Source: Actinophytocola sp963729115 (lineage in GTDB: Bacteria; Actinomycetota; Actinomycetes; Mycobacteriales; Pseudonocardiaceae). Taken from it: DNA of 64,000 nucleotides. The position numbers and the translations under genes are program-made. Below, piece by piece: positions 53,831-62,854 of the stretch. Position 1 is the first letter of the stretch. The number at the start of each line of letters is the position of its first letter. The DNA is taken from contig CAVSMR010000003.1 of NCBI GenBank assembly GCA_963729115.1, forward strand, positions 806,001-870,000, written 5' to 3'. The notes beneath the pieces were generated by a model, which saw nothing but the letters and a program-made list of their open reading frames with translations, did not search any database and was not told where the DNA came from.

Positions 53831-54993
53831 ACCTCGCCCAGGAATTCGCGCCGGCCGGGCTCCCGATCAGGGAGTACCTGCTGGTAGGGCTCACCACCGC
53901 GGTGCTGACGTTCCTGTTCACCGGCCTCGTCCGGCGCTTCGCCATCCGGTGGGGGGCGGTCGCGCACCCCCGCCAGCGCGACGTGCACACGGTGCCGATC
54001 CCGCGGCTCGGCGGCCTCGCGATGTACATGGGCGTGTGCGGCGGCATGTTCCTCGCCCACCAGCTGCCGGTCCTGCGCCGCGCGTTCGAGTACACCCTCG
54101 ACCCGATGGCCGTCCTGATCGGCGGCGGGCTGATCGTGCTGGTCGGCATGCTCGACGACCGCTTCGAGCTGGACTCGCTGACCAAGCTCGCCGGCCAGAT
54201 CACCTGTGCCGGCGTCCTGGTGCTGTTCGGCCTGCAGTGGGTCATCGTGTGGGTGCCGTGGGGCGCGGAGGACGGGCTCGGCTCGCGGCTGGTGCTCGAC
54301 CAGAACCAGGGCGCGATCGTCACCGTGCTGCTCGTCGTCACCATGGTCAACGCGATGAACTTCGTGGATGGCCTCGACGGGCTCGCGGCCGGCATCGGGC
54401 TCATCTCGGCGACCGCGACGTGCGCCTTCTCACTCAACCTGCTCAAGCAGACCGGCGGCGACGTGAACAACTACGCCCCGGCGCTGATCGCGGCGACGCT
54501 GGCGGGCGCGTGTCTCGGCTTCCTGCCACACAACTTCCAACCGGCCAAGATATTCATGGGCGACTCCGGCTCGATGCTGCTGGGCCTGATGATGGCCGCC
54601 GCGACGACCTCGGCGTCGGGGCGGGTGCCGGACCTGAACCAGACGCAGACCATCGCGCTGCTGTCCCCGCTGCTGGTGGTGGCCGCGGTGCTGTTCGTGC
54701 CGCTGCTCGACCTGCTGCTCGCCATCATCCGCCGAACCCGAAAGGGACTCAGCCCCTTCCACGCGGACAAGATGCACCTGCACCACCGGCTGCTGGAGAT
54801 CGGCCACTCGCAGCGGCGCGCGGTGCTGTTGATCTACCTGTGGGCCGCCGTGCTCGCCTTCGGGGCCGTCGCGCTGACTCTTTTCGACGCGTTCGCGGTC
54901 GCCTGCGGGATGGGTATCGGGCTGCTCGTCGCACTCGTCATCTCCGCCATTCCGAGGCTGCGCGAGTCGGGCCGCGAGGCGGGCCGATCCTGA
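53827..54993 (+). CDS. wecA: Undecaprenyl/decaprenyl-phosphate GlcNAc-1-phosphate transferase (WecA/Rfe)
   Basis: Integral membrane phosphoglycosyl transferase that starts arabinogalactan or teichoic-type linker synthesis on a polyprenyl carrier; 388 residues, about eleven membrane segments. Catalytic motifs: GGLAMYMGV, LDDRFELDSLTKLAGQ (Asp-Asp for Mg), NAMNFVDGLDGLAAG, KIFMGDSGSMLLG and the cytoplasmic His loop HLHHRLLEIGHSQRRAV. GTG start within the glyA stop. Confidence 0.94.
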   Translation: MNLAQEFAPAGLPIREYLLVGLTTAVLTFLFTGLVRRFAIRWGAVAHPRQRDVHTVPIPRLGGLAMYMGVCGGMFLAHQLPVLRRAFEYTLDPMAVLIGGGLIVLVGMLDDRFELDSLTKLAGQITCAGVLVLFGLQWVIVWVPWGAEDGLGSRLVLDQNQGAIVTVLLVVTMVNAMNFVDGLDGLAAGIGLISATATCAFSLNLLKQTGGDVNNYAPALIAATLAGACLGFLPHNFQPAKIFMGDSGSMLLGLMMAAATTSASGRVPDLNQTQTIALLSPLLVVAAVLFVPLLDLLLAIIRRTRKGLSPFHADKMHLHHRLLEIGHSQRRAVLLIYLWAAVLAFGAVALTLFDAFAVACGMGIGLLVALVISAIPRLRESGREAGRS

Positions 54994-55165
54994 CCTTCGA
55001 AGGACCACGACTTCGCACCTCAGGCCACTCAAGAGGGGTCGAGAATCGTGTGATAGCGTGCGATTCGTCCCCAAGGGAGGCATTGGGGGCACGCCGGCCG
55101 CGACGGCTGGATCCGCCAGGACTTGGGCAGCCGTGTCCGCCGTCGCTTCGACCGACAAGGAGCTT

Positions 55166-55423
55166 GTGCATGAGTGGTCATCACGTGCCTATAGCCCTCC
55201 GGTAGGCCTGGTCGTCGTGACACCTACGCCGCCCAGCCCTCGAGAGCTTCTGGGCGTCGGCTCCGCGATCGCGGGTCTGGTCGCAGGCGGAATGTTGCTG
55301 GGCTGGTTCATCGACTCCAAGGCCGACACGTTACCGATTTTCGCGCTTGTCGGTCTCGCGGCCGGAATCACGGCCGCCTGTTTCTACGCGTATTCCAAGT
55401 TCCGGCGTTTCATGAAGAATTGA
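55166..55423 (+). CDS. AtpZ/AtpI-like small membrane protein
   Basis: A small protein with two membrane helices (ELLGVGSAIAGLVAGGMLLGWF and LPIFALVGLAAGITAACFYAYS), ending in a basic tail. It heads the ATP synthase operon like AtpZ and may help magnesium uptake or c-ring assembly. The start is uncertain: GTG 55166 lies three bases after AAGGAG, but an ATG four bases later in another frame opens an 11-codon frame (55170-55205), and the GTG at 55217 begins just before the conserved part. Confidence 0.75.
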   Translation: MHEWSSRAYSPPVGLVVVTPTPPSPRELLGVGSAIAGLVAGGMLLGWFIDSKADTLPIFALVGLAAGITAACFYAYSKFRRFMKN

Positions 55424-55437
55424 GGTCAGGTTCAGTC

Positions 55438-55845
55438 GTGTCAGCCATGCAAGCCGCGGCGGCCAACGTTCCTGCCGCCACAGTTCTGAACCTCCGCAAA
55501 CCGGTGTTCGCCGCCATTCTCGTCGGCTGCGTCGCCCTGGCGGTCTGCGGAGCGCTCGGCCACATCGTGATGGGCGTGCTCGTCATCGTCGGCATGGGAC
55601 TCGGCCTGTTGAACACCCGCATGCTGCAGAAGTCGGTCGCGAAGGTGATCGCGAGTGACAACCCGAGCAAGAAGGCGATCGGCAAGTCCTCGGTGCCGCG
55701 GTTGATGCTGATCACCGTGCTCGCGTTCGCGATCGGCATCTTCGTGCGGCCGGACGGGCTCGGGGTGTTCTTCGGACTCGTCATCTTTCAGTTGATCATC
55801 GTTGGTACGACGACCATGTCGGTCATGAAGGAGCGTCGCAAGTGA
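55438..55845 (+). CDS. atpI: ATP synthase protein I-like membrane protein
   Basis: A 135-residue protein with four membrane segments (KPVFAAILVGCVALAVCGA, HIVMGVLVIVGMGLGLLN, LMLITVLAFAIGIFV, GLGVFFGLVIFQLIIVG). Its size and place before atpB match the AtpI/uncI family, which helps assemble the c ring. GTG start after GAGGTCAGG; a TTG at 55420 overlapping the previous stop is an alternative. It overlaps atpB by GTGA. Confidence 0.85.
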   Translation: MSAMQAAAANVPAATVLNLRKPVFAAILVGCVALAVCGALGHIVMGVLVIVGMGLGLLNTRMLQKSVAKVIASDNPSKKAIGKSSVPRLMLITVLAFAIGIFVRPDGLGVFFGLVIFQLIIVGTTTMSVMKERRK

Positions 55846-56573
55846 CGGGGCACGTGCTCGCCGCGGAGACGACCATCGAGGTCGGTGTACACAGTGAGTG
55901 GCACGTCTTCGGGCTGACTCTGCACGCCGACACGATCGTGGGCACGCTCGTCGCCGCGGCCGTCGTCGTCGGTCTCGGGCTGTTCGTCCGCGCCCGGATC
56001 ACCTCCGGCGTGCCGAGCGGCGCGCAGCTGTTCTACGAGTCGGTGACGAAGTTCCTGCGCGACCAGGTCGAGTCGCAGATCGGCGTGCGCACCGCGCCGT
56101 TCCTGGTGCCGCTGTCCATCGGGCTCTTCGTGTTCATCCTGGCCTGCAACTGGCTCGTGGCGCTGCCACTGCACCACGTCCTGCCGCCGCCGACCGCCGA
56201 CGTCAACCTGGTCTACCCGCTGGCCCTGATGGTGTTCATCTGGCGGCAGTTCGCCGGTGCCCGCCGCCACGGTGGCGGGTTCCGCCAGCTCAAGCACATC
56301 GCCCAGGGCCACCAGCCCGCGCTCGCGCCGCTGTGGTTCATCGAGGAGATCCAGGGCGTCATGTCGCACTCGCTGCGACTCTTCGGCAACATCCTCGCCG
56401 GTGGCGTCATGCTCGGGCTCCTGGGCCTGATCCCGGCGTACATCACCTGGCTGCCGACGGCAGGCTGGAAGCTGTTCGACCTGTTCATCGGACTCGTTCA
56501 GGCGTTCATCTTCGCCTTCCTGACGATCATCTACTTCGCACAGTCGATGGAGGACCGCTCGGAGGGACACTGA
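55842..56573 (+). CDS. atpB: ATP synthase F0 subunit a
   Basis: The proton half-channel subunit; 243 residues, five to six membrane helices. The conserved arginine is in MSHSLRLFGNILAGGVMLGL (about residue 177), essential for proton transfer with the c-ring glutamate; the last helix includes LVQAFIFAFLTIIYF. GTG start coupled to atpI. It precedes atpE by 61 bp, with a strong AGAAAGGTAGAGG before atpE. Confidence 0.96.
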   Translation: MTGHVLAAETTIEVGVHSEWHVFGLTLHADTIVGTLVAAAVVVGLGLFVRARITSGVPSGAQLFYESVTKFLRDQVESQIGVRTAPFLVPLSIGLFVFILACNWLVALPLHHVLPPPTADVNLVYPLALMVFIWRQFAGARRHGGGFRQLKHIAQGHQPALAPLWFIEEIQGVMSHSLRLFGNILAGGVMLGLLGLIPAYITWLPTAGWKLFDLFIGLVQAFIFAFLTIIYFAQSMEDRSEGH

Positions 56574-56634
56574 GTCCCCGCGGTTCGCCGCATTCCCAGC
56601 ACGTACCAAGCAGAAACTAGAAAGGTAGAGGTTA

Positions 56635-56892
56635 ATGGCCGACATTGGAGACGCGATCATCACAGCCGGCGCTTACCTTGGCGGCGGCGTGGCGCTCGCC
56701 GGCGGCGCTGCCGGCGCCGCCATCGGTGATGGTCTGGCCGGTAGCCAGCTGGTTGCCGGGATCGCGCGGCAGCCCGAGGCACAGGGCCGGCTGTTCACGC
56801 CGTTCTTCCTGACGGTCGGGCTCGCCGAGGGAACCTTCTTCATCAACGTCGCCTTCGCGGCATTGCTTCTCTTCGTCTTCCCCGCTGTGTGA
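56635..56892 (+). CDS. atpE: ATP synthase F0 subunit c
   Basis: The rotor ring subunit; 85 residues, two helices. GGGVALAGGAAGAAIGDGLAG forms the glycine-rich first helix, ARQPEAQGRLF is the polar loop, and the proton-carrying Glu65 is in VGLAEGTFFINVAF. The ribosome site is the strongest in the operon, fitting the high copy number of subunit c. Confidence 0.97.
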   Translation: MADIGDAIITAGAYLGGGVALAGGAAGAAIGDGLAGSQLVAGIARQPEAQGRLFTPFFLTVGLAEGTFFINVAFAALLLFVFPAV

Positions 56893-56895
56893 CGT

Positions 56896-57390
56896 ATGAG
56901 CGTGATCCAGGTAGCGCAGGCAGAGGACAAACCCAACTTCCTCGTGCCGAACGCGACGTTCATCGTCGAGTCGATCATCATCGCGGTAGTGCTGTTCATC
57001 TTCTTCCGGTACATCATCCCGCCGGTCCGCCAGGCCTTGCGGGAGCGCAACGAGATGGTCCAGCGGCAGGTCGACGAGAGCCGCCGGGCGAGCGAGAAGT
57101 TCGCCGAGGCCGAGCAGCGGCACCGGGAGGCGCTGGCCGAGGCCCGGGCCGAGGCGGCGAAGATCCGCGACACCGCCCGGGCCGAGGGACAGAAGGTGAT
57201 CGACGACCTGCGCGGTCAGGCCAACGCGGAGGTCGCCAGGCTGCGTGAGGCCGGCGAGCAGCAGCTGGCCGAACAGCGGGCTCGCATCGTCGACGACCTG
57301 CAGCCGCAGATCGCCGAGCTGTCGCAGGCGCTGGCCGGCCGGATCGTGGGAGAGCCCGTCGGGGCAGGCAGGAGGCGGGGCAGTGGGTGA
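56896..57390 (+). CDS. atpF: ATP synthase F0 subunit b
   Basis: The peripheral stalk subunit; 164 residues. One membrane helix (FIVESIIIAVVLFIFFRYII, about 22-41) with PPVRQALRERNEMVQRQVDE after it, then a long charged coiled coil. It starts 4 bp after the atpE stop and overlaps the second b-type gene by 8 bp. The last ~10 residues (GAGRRRGSG) look like read-out of the next gene's ribosome site. Confidence 0.94.
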   Translation: MSVIQVAQAEDKPNFLVPNATFIVESIIIAVVLFIFFRYIIPPVRQALRERNEMVQRQVDESRRASEKFAEAEQRHREALAEARAEAAKIRDTARAEGQKVIDDLRGQANAEVARLREAGEQQLAEQRARIVDDLQPQIAELSQALAGRIVGEPVGAGRRRGSG

Positions 57391-57898
57391 GTGGATAGGC
57401 GAGCTCATCGCGTTCGTCGTCGTCGTGCTGGTGGTCTGGCGGTATGTCGTGCCGCCGGTGCGCAAGATGATGAAGGCGCAGCAGGAGACGATCGGCAAGC
57501 AGGTGGAGGCCGCGCAGGAGGCCACCAAGCGCCTGGCCGAGGCGGAGAACAAGTACAGCGACGCGCTCGCTGAGGCTCGGACCGAGGCGGCGAAGATCCG
57601 CGACCAGGCCCGGGCCGACGGTCAGCGGATCGTCGAGGAGATGCGGGTCCAGGCCGAGCACGAGCTCGAGCGGATCCGCCAGCGCGGTCAGGAAGAGCTG
57701 GTCAACCAGCGCCAGCAGGTGGTCCGCGAGCTGCGGGAGCGCATCGGGCGGCTGTCCGTGGAGTCGGCGGGCGAGCTCGTCGAGCGGCACCTGTCGACCG
57801 ACGCCAAGCGCAAGGCGACCGTGGACCGCTTCCTGGACGAGCTCGACTCCATGGGCGCGGCCGAGGGCATGGCCGCCGCCACGAAGGGTGATGCGTGA
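57383..57898 (+). CDS. Second b-type subunit of ATP synthase (b-prime-like)
   Basis: A 171-residue paralogue of AtpF: a membrane helix (ELIAFVVVVLVVWRYVV), then PPVRKMMKAQQETIGKQVE and a coiled coil (AENKYSDALAEARTEAAKIRDQARADGQR in parts) very similar to AtpF. In mycobacteria the equivalent sequence is fused to delta; here it stops at 57898 and delta starts inside the stop (GTGA). GTG start preceded by AGGAGG within atpF. Confidence 0.9.
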   Translation: MGEWIGELIAFVVVVLVVWRYVVPPVRKMMKAQQETIGKQVEAAQEATKRLAEAENKYSDALAEARTEAAKIRDQARADGQRIVEEMRVQAEHELERIRQRGQEELVNQRQQVVRELRERIGRLSVESAGELVERHLSTDAKRKATVDRFLDELDSMGAAEGMAAATKGDA

Positions 57899-58716
57899 TG
57901 CAGGCCGCGAGCAGGGAAGCTCTGGCCACCGCCACGGCGGGGCTGGACGAGCGGACCGGGAGCGCCTCCGTCGCCACGCTGCGGACGCTGGCGGGCGAGC
58001 TGTTCGACCTCGCCGCCGTGCTGATCCGCGAGCGGACGCTGCGGCGGATGCTGACCGACCCGGCGACGCCGGAGCCCGAGCGGGCCCGGCTCGCCGACGC
58101 GGTCTTCGGGGGCAAGGTCGGCGACCTCGCCACCGAGACGCTGACCGGTCTCGTCACGGCCCGCTGGTCGGCGTCGGGCGACCTGGCCGACGCGGTCGAG
58201 GCACTCGCCCGGCGCACGCTGCTGGCGGTCGCCGAGCGGGACGGCTCGCTCGAGGACGTGGAGGACGAGCTGTTCCGGTTCGCCCGGGTGCTCGACTCGG
58301 ACGTCCAGCTGCGGGAGCTGCTCTCCGACGGCAACCAGCCCGAAGCCGGCCGGCGGGAGCTGCTGGACCAGCTCGTGGCCGACAAGGTCGGGCCGGTCAC
58401 CCTCGGGCTGCTGCGGCAGGCCGTGCGGCTGCGCCGTGGACGGCCGCTGGACGCCGTGGTCAACAACCTGGCCGAGCTCGCCGCGGCCCGGCGTGAGCGG
58501 TCCGTCGCGCGGGTCACCGCCGCGTCCCCGCTGACGGCCGAGCACGAGCGGCGGCTCGCGGATGCCCTCTCGCGCATCTACGGCCGGCCGGTGTCGGTGC
58601 AGGTGGAGCTCGACCCCGAACAGCTGGGCGGGCTCGTCATCCGGGTCGGCGACGAAGTGATCGACGGGAGCGTCGCGACGCGCCTCGCACTGGCGCGCCA
58701 GGAGCTGTCCGGCTGA
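57895..58716 (+). CDS. atpH: ATP synthase F1 subunit delta
   Basis: Links the peripheral stalk to the top of F1; 273 residues, longer than the ~180 of most bacteria and similar to the delta part of the mycobacterial fusion. The conserved C-terminal part reads VTAASPLTAEHERRLADALS, RPVSVQVELDPEQLGGLVIRVGDEVIDGSVATRL. The start is GTG 57895 or ATG 57898. It is coupled to the second b gene. Confidence 0.93.
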   Translation: MMQAASREALATATAGLDERTGSASVATLRTLAGELFDLAAVLIRERTLRRMLTDPATPEPERARLADAVFGGKVGDLATETLTGLVTARWSASGDLADAVEALARRTLLAVAERDGSLEDVEDELFRFARVLDSDVQLRELLSDGNQPEAGRRELLDQLVADKVGPVTLGLLRQAVRLRRGRPLDAVVNNLAELAAARRERSVARVTAASPLTAEHERRLADALSRIYGRPVSVQVELDPEQLGGLVIRVGDEVIDGSVATRLALARQELSG

Positions 58717-58781
58717 GTGCGGCACGCACGACAGCCCCAAGAACCACATTCAGGCAATAAGAGAGCAGGGACCGAATAGCC

Positions 58782-60428
58782 ATGGCGGAGCTGACGATCT
58801 CCTCAGACGAGATCCGGAGCGCGATCGAGAACTACGTCTCCAACTTCTCGCCCGAGACCTCGCGCGAGGAGGTGGGCACCGTCACCCTGTCCGGTGACGG
58901 CATCGCCCGGGTCGAGGGCCTTCCATCGGCCATCACCAGTGAGCTGCTGGAGTTCGAGGGCGGCGTGCTGGGCGTCGCGCAGAACCTCGACGTGCACGAG
59001 ATCGGCGCGGTCATCCTCGGCGAGTACGACAAGATCGAGGAGGGCCAGGCGGTCAAGCGGACCGGCCGGGTCCTCTCGGTGCCGGTGGGCGACAACTTCC
59101 TCGGCCGGGTGATCGACCCGCTGGGCGCGCCCCTCGACGGCCTCGGCGACATCGAGTCGACCGAGCGCCGCGCCCTGGAGCTGCAGGCGCCGAGCGTGAT
59201 CAACCGGCAGCCGGTGAAGGAGCCGCTGCAGACCGGCATCAAGGCGATCGACTCGCAGACGCCGATCGGCCGCGGCCAGCGCCAGCTGATCATCGGCGAC
59301 CGCAAGACCGGCAAGACCGCGGTCTGCGTCGACACGATCATCAACCAGAAGGACAACTGGGCGTCCGGCGACGACAAGCAGCAGGTGCGCTGCATCTACG
59401 TCGCGATCGGCCAGAAGGGCTCCACGATCGCGGGTGTGCGCCAGGCGCTCGACGACGCCGGTGCGCTGGAGTACACGACGATCGTCGCGGCGCCCGCGTC
59501 CGACGCCGCCGGCTTCAAGTGGCTCGCCCCCTACACCGGTTCGGCGCTGGGCCAGCACTGGATGTACCAGGGCAAGCACGTCCTGATCGTGTTCGACGAC
59601 CTCACCAAGCAGGCCGAGGCCTACCGCGCGATCTCGCTGCTGCTGCGCCGCCCGCCGGGCCGCGAGGCGTTCCCCGGCGACGTCTTCTACTTGCACTCCC
59701 GCCTGCTGGAGCGCTGCGCGAAGCTGTCCGACGAGCTGGGCGCCGGCTCGATGACCGGCCTGCCGATCATCGAGACCAAGGCGAACGACGTGTCGGCCTA
59801 CATCCCGACCAACGTCATCTCGATCACCGACGGCCAGTGCTTCCTCGAGACCGACCTGTTCAACCAGGGCGTTCGCCCGGCGATCAACGTCGGCATCTCG
59901 GTCTCCCGCGTCGGTGGCTCCGCGCAGATCAAGGCCATGCGCAAGGTCGCCGGCTCGCTGCGGCTGGACCTGTCCCAGTTCCGTGAGCTGGAGGCGTTCT
60001 CCGCGTTCGCCTCCGACCTCGACGCCGCCTCCCGCGCCCAGCTCGACCGCGGCACGCGGCTGGTGGAGATCCTCAAGCAGCCGCAGTACTCGCCGATGTC
60101 GGCCGAGGAGCAGGTGGTCGTGATCTACGCGGGCACCCGTGGCCACCTCGACGCCGTCCCGGTCGGCGACGTGCGCCGGTTCGAGGCCGAGCTCCTCGAC
60201 CACGTGCGTCACCACGAGGAGGGCCTGCTCAAGGAGATCCGCGACACCAAGGACCTCTCCGACGACGCCGAGGAGCGGCTGGCCAACGCGATCAAGGCGG
60301 TCCTCGAGCAGTTCACGACCTCCGACGGCAAGTCGGTGGTCAACGAGGCCGGGGCCGACGCCCTGGACGCCGACGAGGTCGAGCACGAGTCGGTCAAGGT
60401 CCGGCGGGCCGCGCCGGCCAAGAAGTGA
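58782..60428 (+). CDS. atpA: ATP synthase F1 subunit alpha
   Basis: The non-catalytic nucleotide-binding subunit; 548 residues. Beta-barrel start TLSGDGIARVEGLPSA, P-loop GDRKTGKTAV (about 171-180), VFDDLTKQAEAYR, the SRVGGSAQ signature and a C-terminal helical domain. An extended charged C terminus (EVEHESVKVRRAAPAKK) resembles the actinobacterial alpha tail reported to suppress ATP hydrolysis in mycobacteria. AGAGCAGG precedes the ATG. Confidence 0.97.
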   Translation: MAELTISSDEIRSAIENYVSNFSPETSREEVGTVTLSGDGIARVEGLPSAITSELLEFEGGVLGVAQNLDVHEIGAVILGEYDKIEEGQAVKRTGRVLSVPVGDNFLGRVIDPLGAPLDGLGDIESTERRALELQAPSVINRQPVKEPLQTGIKAIDSQTPIGRGQRQLIIGDRKTGKTAVCVDTIINQKDNWASGDDKQQVRCIYVAIGQKGSTIAGVRQALDDAGALEYTTIVAAPASDAAGFKWLAPYTGSALGQHWMYQGKHVLIVFDDLTKQAEAYRAISLLLRRPPGREAFPGDVFYLHSRLLERCAKLSDELGAGSMTGLPIIETKANDVSAYIPTNVISITDGQCFLETDLFNQGVRPAINVGISVSRVGGSAQIKAMRKVAGSLRLDLSQFRELEAFSAFASDLDAASRAQLDRGTRLVEILKQPQYSPMSAEEQVVVIYAGTRGHLDAVPVGDVRRFEAELLDHVRHHEEGLLKEIRDTKDLSDDAEERLANAIKAVLEQFTTSDGKSVVNEAGADALDADEVEHESVKVRRAAPAKK

Positions 60429-60442
60429 CCGGGTAGCACACC

Positions 60443-61375
60443 ATGCCTGCACAGGTACGCATCCTCCGCCGAAGGATCCGCGCGACACAGTCGATGCGGA
60501 AGATCACCAAGGCGCAGGAGCTGATCGCCACCTCGCGGATCGCCAAGGCCCAGTCCCGGGTCGAGGCGGCCCGGCCGTACACCGACGGGATCACGGGCGT
60601 CGTCTCGGCACTCGCCGAGACCGCGGCGCTGGATCACCCGCTGCTCGTCGAGCGGGAGAACCCGCAGCGCGCCGCCGTCCTGGTCGTGACCAGCGACCGC
60701 GGCCTGGCGGGCGGCTACAACGCCAACGTGCTGCGCCGGGCCGAGGAGCTGCAGGCCCTGCTGCGCGAGCAGGGCAAGGAGCCCGTGCTCTACGTGATCG
60801 GCCGCAAGGGCGTGAACTACTACCGGTTCCGCCAGCGCGAGCTCGCCGACTCGTGGACGGGCTTCTCCGAGCAGCCCACCTACGCGGCGGCCGCCGAGGC
60901 GGCCCGGACGCTCGTGGCCGCGTTCCTCGTCGGCACCGAGTACGAGGAGCACGCCGACGAGGACGTGGCGACGACGAGCGTGGACGAGCTCCACATCGTC
61001 TACACCGAGTTCCGGAGCATGCTGTCCCAGACGCCCAACGCGCACCGGCTGGCCCCGCTGGAGGTCGAGTACGGCGCGGAGGACGTCGGCCCGTCGCCGT
61101 CGTACGAGTTCGAGCCCGACCCGGAGGAGCTGTTCGGGTCGCTGCTGCCGCGCTACCTGTCCGCCCGGGTCTGGACGGCGCTGCTGGAGTCGGCCGCCTC
61201 GGAGTCCGCGTCCCGGCGCCGCGCGATGAAGGCGGCGACGGACAACGCGAACGACCTCATCCGGGACCTGACCCTCGAAGCCAACCGGGCCCGCCAGGCC
61301 CAGATCACCCAGGAGATCAGCGAGATCGTCGGGGGCGTTGACGCGCTCGCGGCCGCCGCAGGAAGTGATGACTGA
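60443..61375 (+). CDS. atpG: ATP synthase F1 subunit gamma
   Basis: The central rotor shaft; 310 residues. N-terminal helix RILRRRIRATQSMRKITKAQELIATSRIAKAQ, the Rossmann-like middle with VVTSDRGLAGGYNANV, and the C-terminal helix MKAATDNANDLIRDLTLEANRARQAQITQEISEIVGG (read in parts). It lies 14 bp after atpA and 3 bp before atpD. Confidence 0.97.
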   Translation: MPAQVRILRRRIRATQSMRKITKAQELIATSRIAKAQSRVEAARPYTDGITGVVSALAETAALDHPLLVERENPQRAAVLVVTSDRGLAGGYNANVLRRAEELQALLREQGKEPVLYVIGRKGVNYYRFRQRELADSWTGFSEQPTYAAAAEAARTLVAAFLVGTEYEEHADEDVATTSVDELHIVYTEFRSMLSQTPNAHRLAPLEVEYGAEDVGPSPSYEFEPDPEELFGSLLPRYLSARVWTALLESAASESASRRRAMKAATDNANDLIRDLTLEANRARQAQITQEISEIVGGVDALAAAAGSDD

Positions 61376-61378
61376 CCT

Positions 61379-62821
61379 ATGACTGCCACTGTTCCCTCCG
61401 CGACGTCCGCGCCGACGACCGCAGGTCGTGTCCTGCGAATCACCGGCCCCGTCGTCGACGTCGAGTTCCCCCGCGACGCGATGCCCCCGCTGTTCACCGC
61501 GCTGCACGCGGAGGTGGACTTCGAGGAGCTCGCCAAGACGCTGACCCTCGAGGTCGCCCAGCACCTCGGCGACAACGTCGTCCGCACGGTCTCCATGCAG
61601 CCCACCGACGGCCTGGTGCGCGGCAAGGAGGTCGTCAGCACCGGCAAGCCGATCTCCGTGCCGATCGGCGACGAGGTCAAGGGCCACGTGTTCAACGCGC
61701 TCGGCGCCTGCCTGGACGAGCCCGGCTACGGCGAGAAGCTCGAGCACTGGGGCATCCACCGCCCGGCGCCGGCGTTCGACCAGCTCGAGGGCCGCACCGA
61801 GATGCTGGAGACCGGCCTCAAGGTCGTCGACCTGCTCACCCCGTACGTGCGTGGTGGCAAGATCGGCCTGTTCGGCGGCGCCGGCGTGGGCAAGACGGTG
61901 CTCATCCAGGAGATGATCAACCGCATCGCCCGCAACTTCGGTGGTACGTCGGTGTTCGCCGGCGTCGGCGAGCGCACCCGTGAGGGCAACGACCTGTGGC
62001 TGGAGCTGCAGGAGGCCAACGTCCTCAAGGACACCGCGCTGGTGTTCGGTCAGATGGACGAGCCGCCGGGCACCCGCATGCGCGTCGCGCTGTCCGCGCT
62101 GACCATGGCGGAGTGGTTCCGCGATGTGAAGGGCGTCGACGTCCTGCTGTTCATCGACAACATCTTCCGGTTCACCCAGGCGGGTTCCGAGGTCTCCACG
62201 CTGCTCGGCCGCATGCCGTCCGCGGTGGGCTACCAGCCGACCCTGGCCGACGAGATGGGCGAGCTGCAGGAGCGGATCACGTCGACCAAGGGCCGGTCGA
62301 TCACCTCGATGCAGGCGATCTACGTGCCGGCGGACGACTACACCGACCCCGCGCCGGCCACCACGTTCGCCCACCTGGACGCCACGACCGAGCTGTCCCG
62401 GGCGGTGTTCTCCAAGGGCATCTTCCCGGCGGTGGACCCGCTGGCCTCCAGCTCGACCATCCTCGACCCGGCCATCGTCGGCGAGGAGCACTACCGGGTC
62501 GCGCAGGAGGTCATCCGGATCCTGCAGCGCTACCAGGACCTGCAGGACATCATCGCCATCCTCGGTGTCGACGAGCTGTCCGAAGAGGACAAGCAGCTGG
62601 TCGGCCGGGCGCGGCGCATCGAGCGGTTCCTGTCGCAGAACATGATGGCGGCCGAGCAGTTCACCGGCCAGCCGGGTTCGACGGTGCCGCTCAAGGAGAC
62701 CATCGAGGCGTTCGACAAGCTCACCAAGGGCGAGTTCGACCACATGCCCGAGCAGGCGTTCTTCCTCATCGGTGGCCTCGAGGACCTGGACCGCAAGTAC
62801 CACGAGATCACCAAGAAGTGA
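61379..62821 (+). CDS. atpD: ATP synthase F1 subunit beta
   Basis: The catalytic subunit; 480 residues. P-loop GGAGVGKTVL (about 164-173), GERTREGNDLW, LLFIDNIFRFTQAGSEVS with catalytic Glu in GERTREG, the DELSEEDKQLVGRARR (DELSEED) lever, and YVPADDYTDPAPATTFAHLDA. Complete and uninterrupted. Confidence 0.98.
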   Translation: MTATVPSATSAPTTAGRVLRITGPVVDVEFPRDAMPPLFTALHAEVDFEELAKTLTLEVAQHLGDNVVRTVSMQPTDGLVRGKEVVSTGKPISVPIGDEVKGHVFNALGACLDEPGYGEKLEHWGIHRPAPAFDQLEGRTEMLETGLKVVDLLTPYVRGGKIGLFGGAGVGKTVLIQEMINRIARNFGGTSVFAGVGERTREGNDLWLELQEANVLKDTALVFGQMDEPPGTRMRVALSALTMAEWFRDVKGVDVLLFIDNIFRFTQAGSEVSTLLGRMPSAVGYQPTLADEMGELQERITSTKGRSITSMQAIYVPADDYTDPAPATTFAHLDATTELSRAVFSKGIFPAVDPLASSSTILDPAIVGEEHYRVAQEVIRILQRYQDLQDIIAILGVDELSEEDKQLVGRARRIERFLSQNMMAAEQFTGQPGSTVPLKETIEAFDKLTKGEFDHMPEQAFFLIGGLEDLDRKYHEITKK

Positions 62822-62854
62822 CGCCGGAACGCATCGATCGCATAGGAGACTCAC

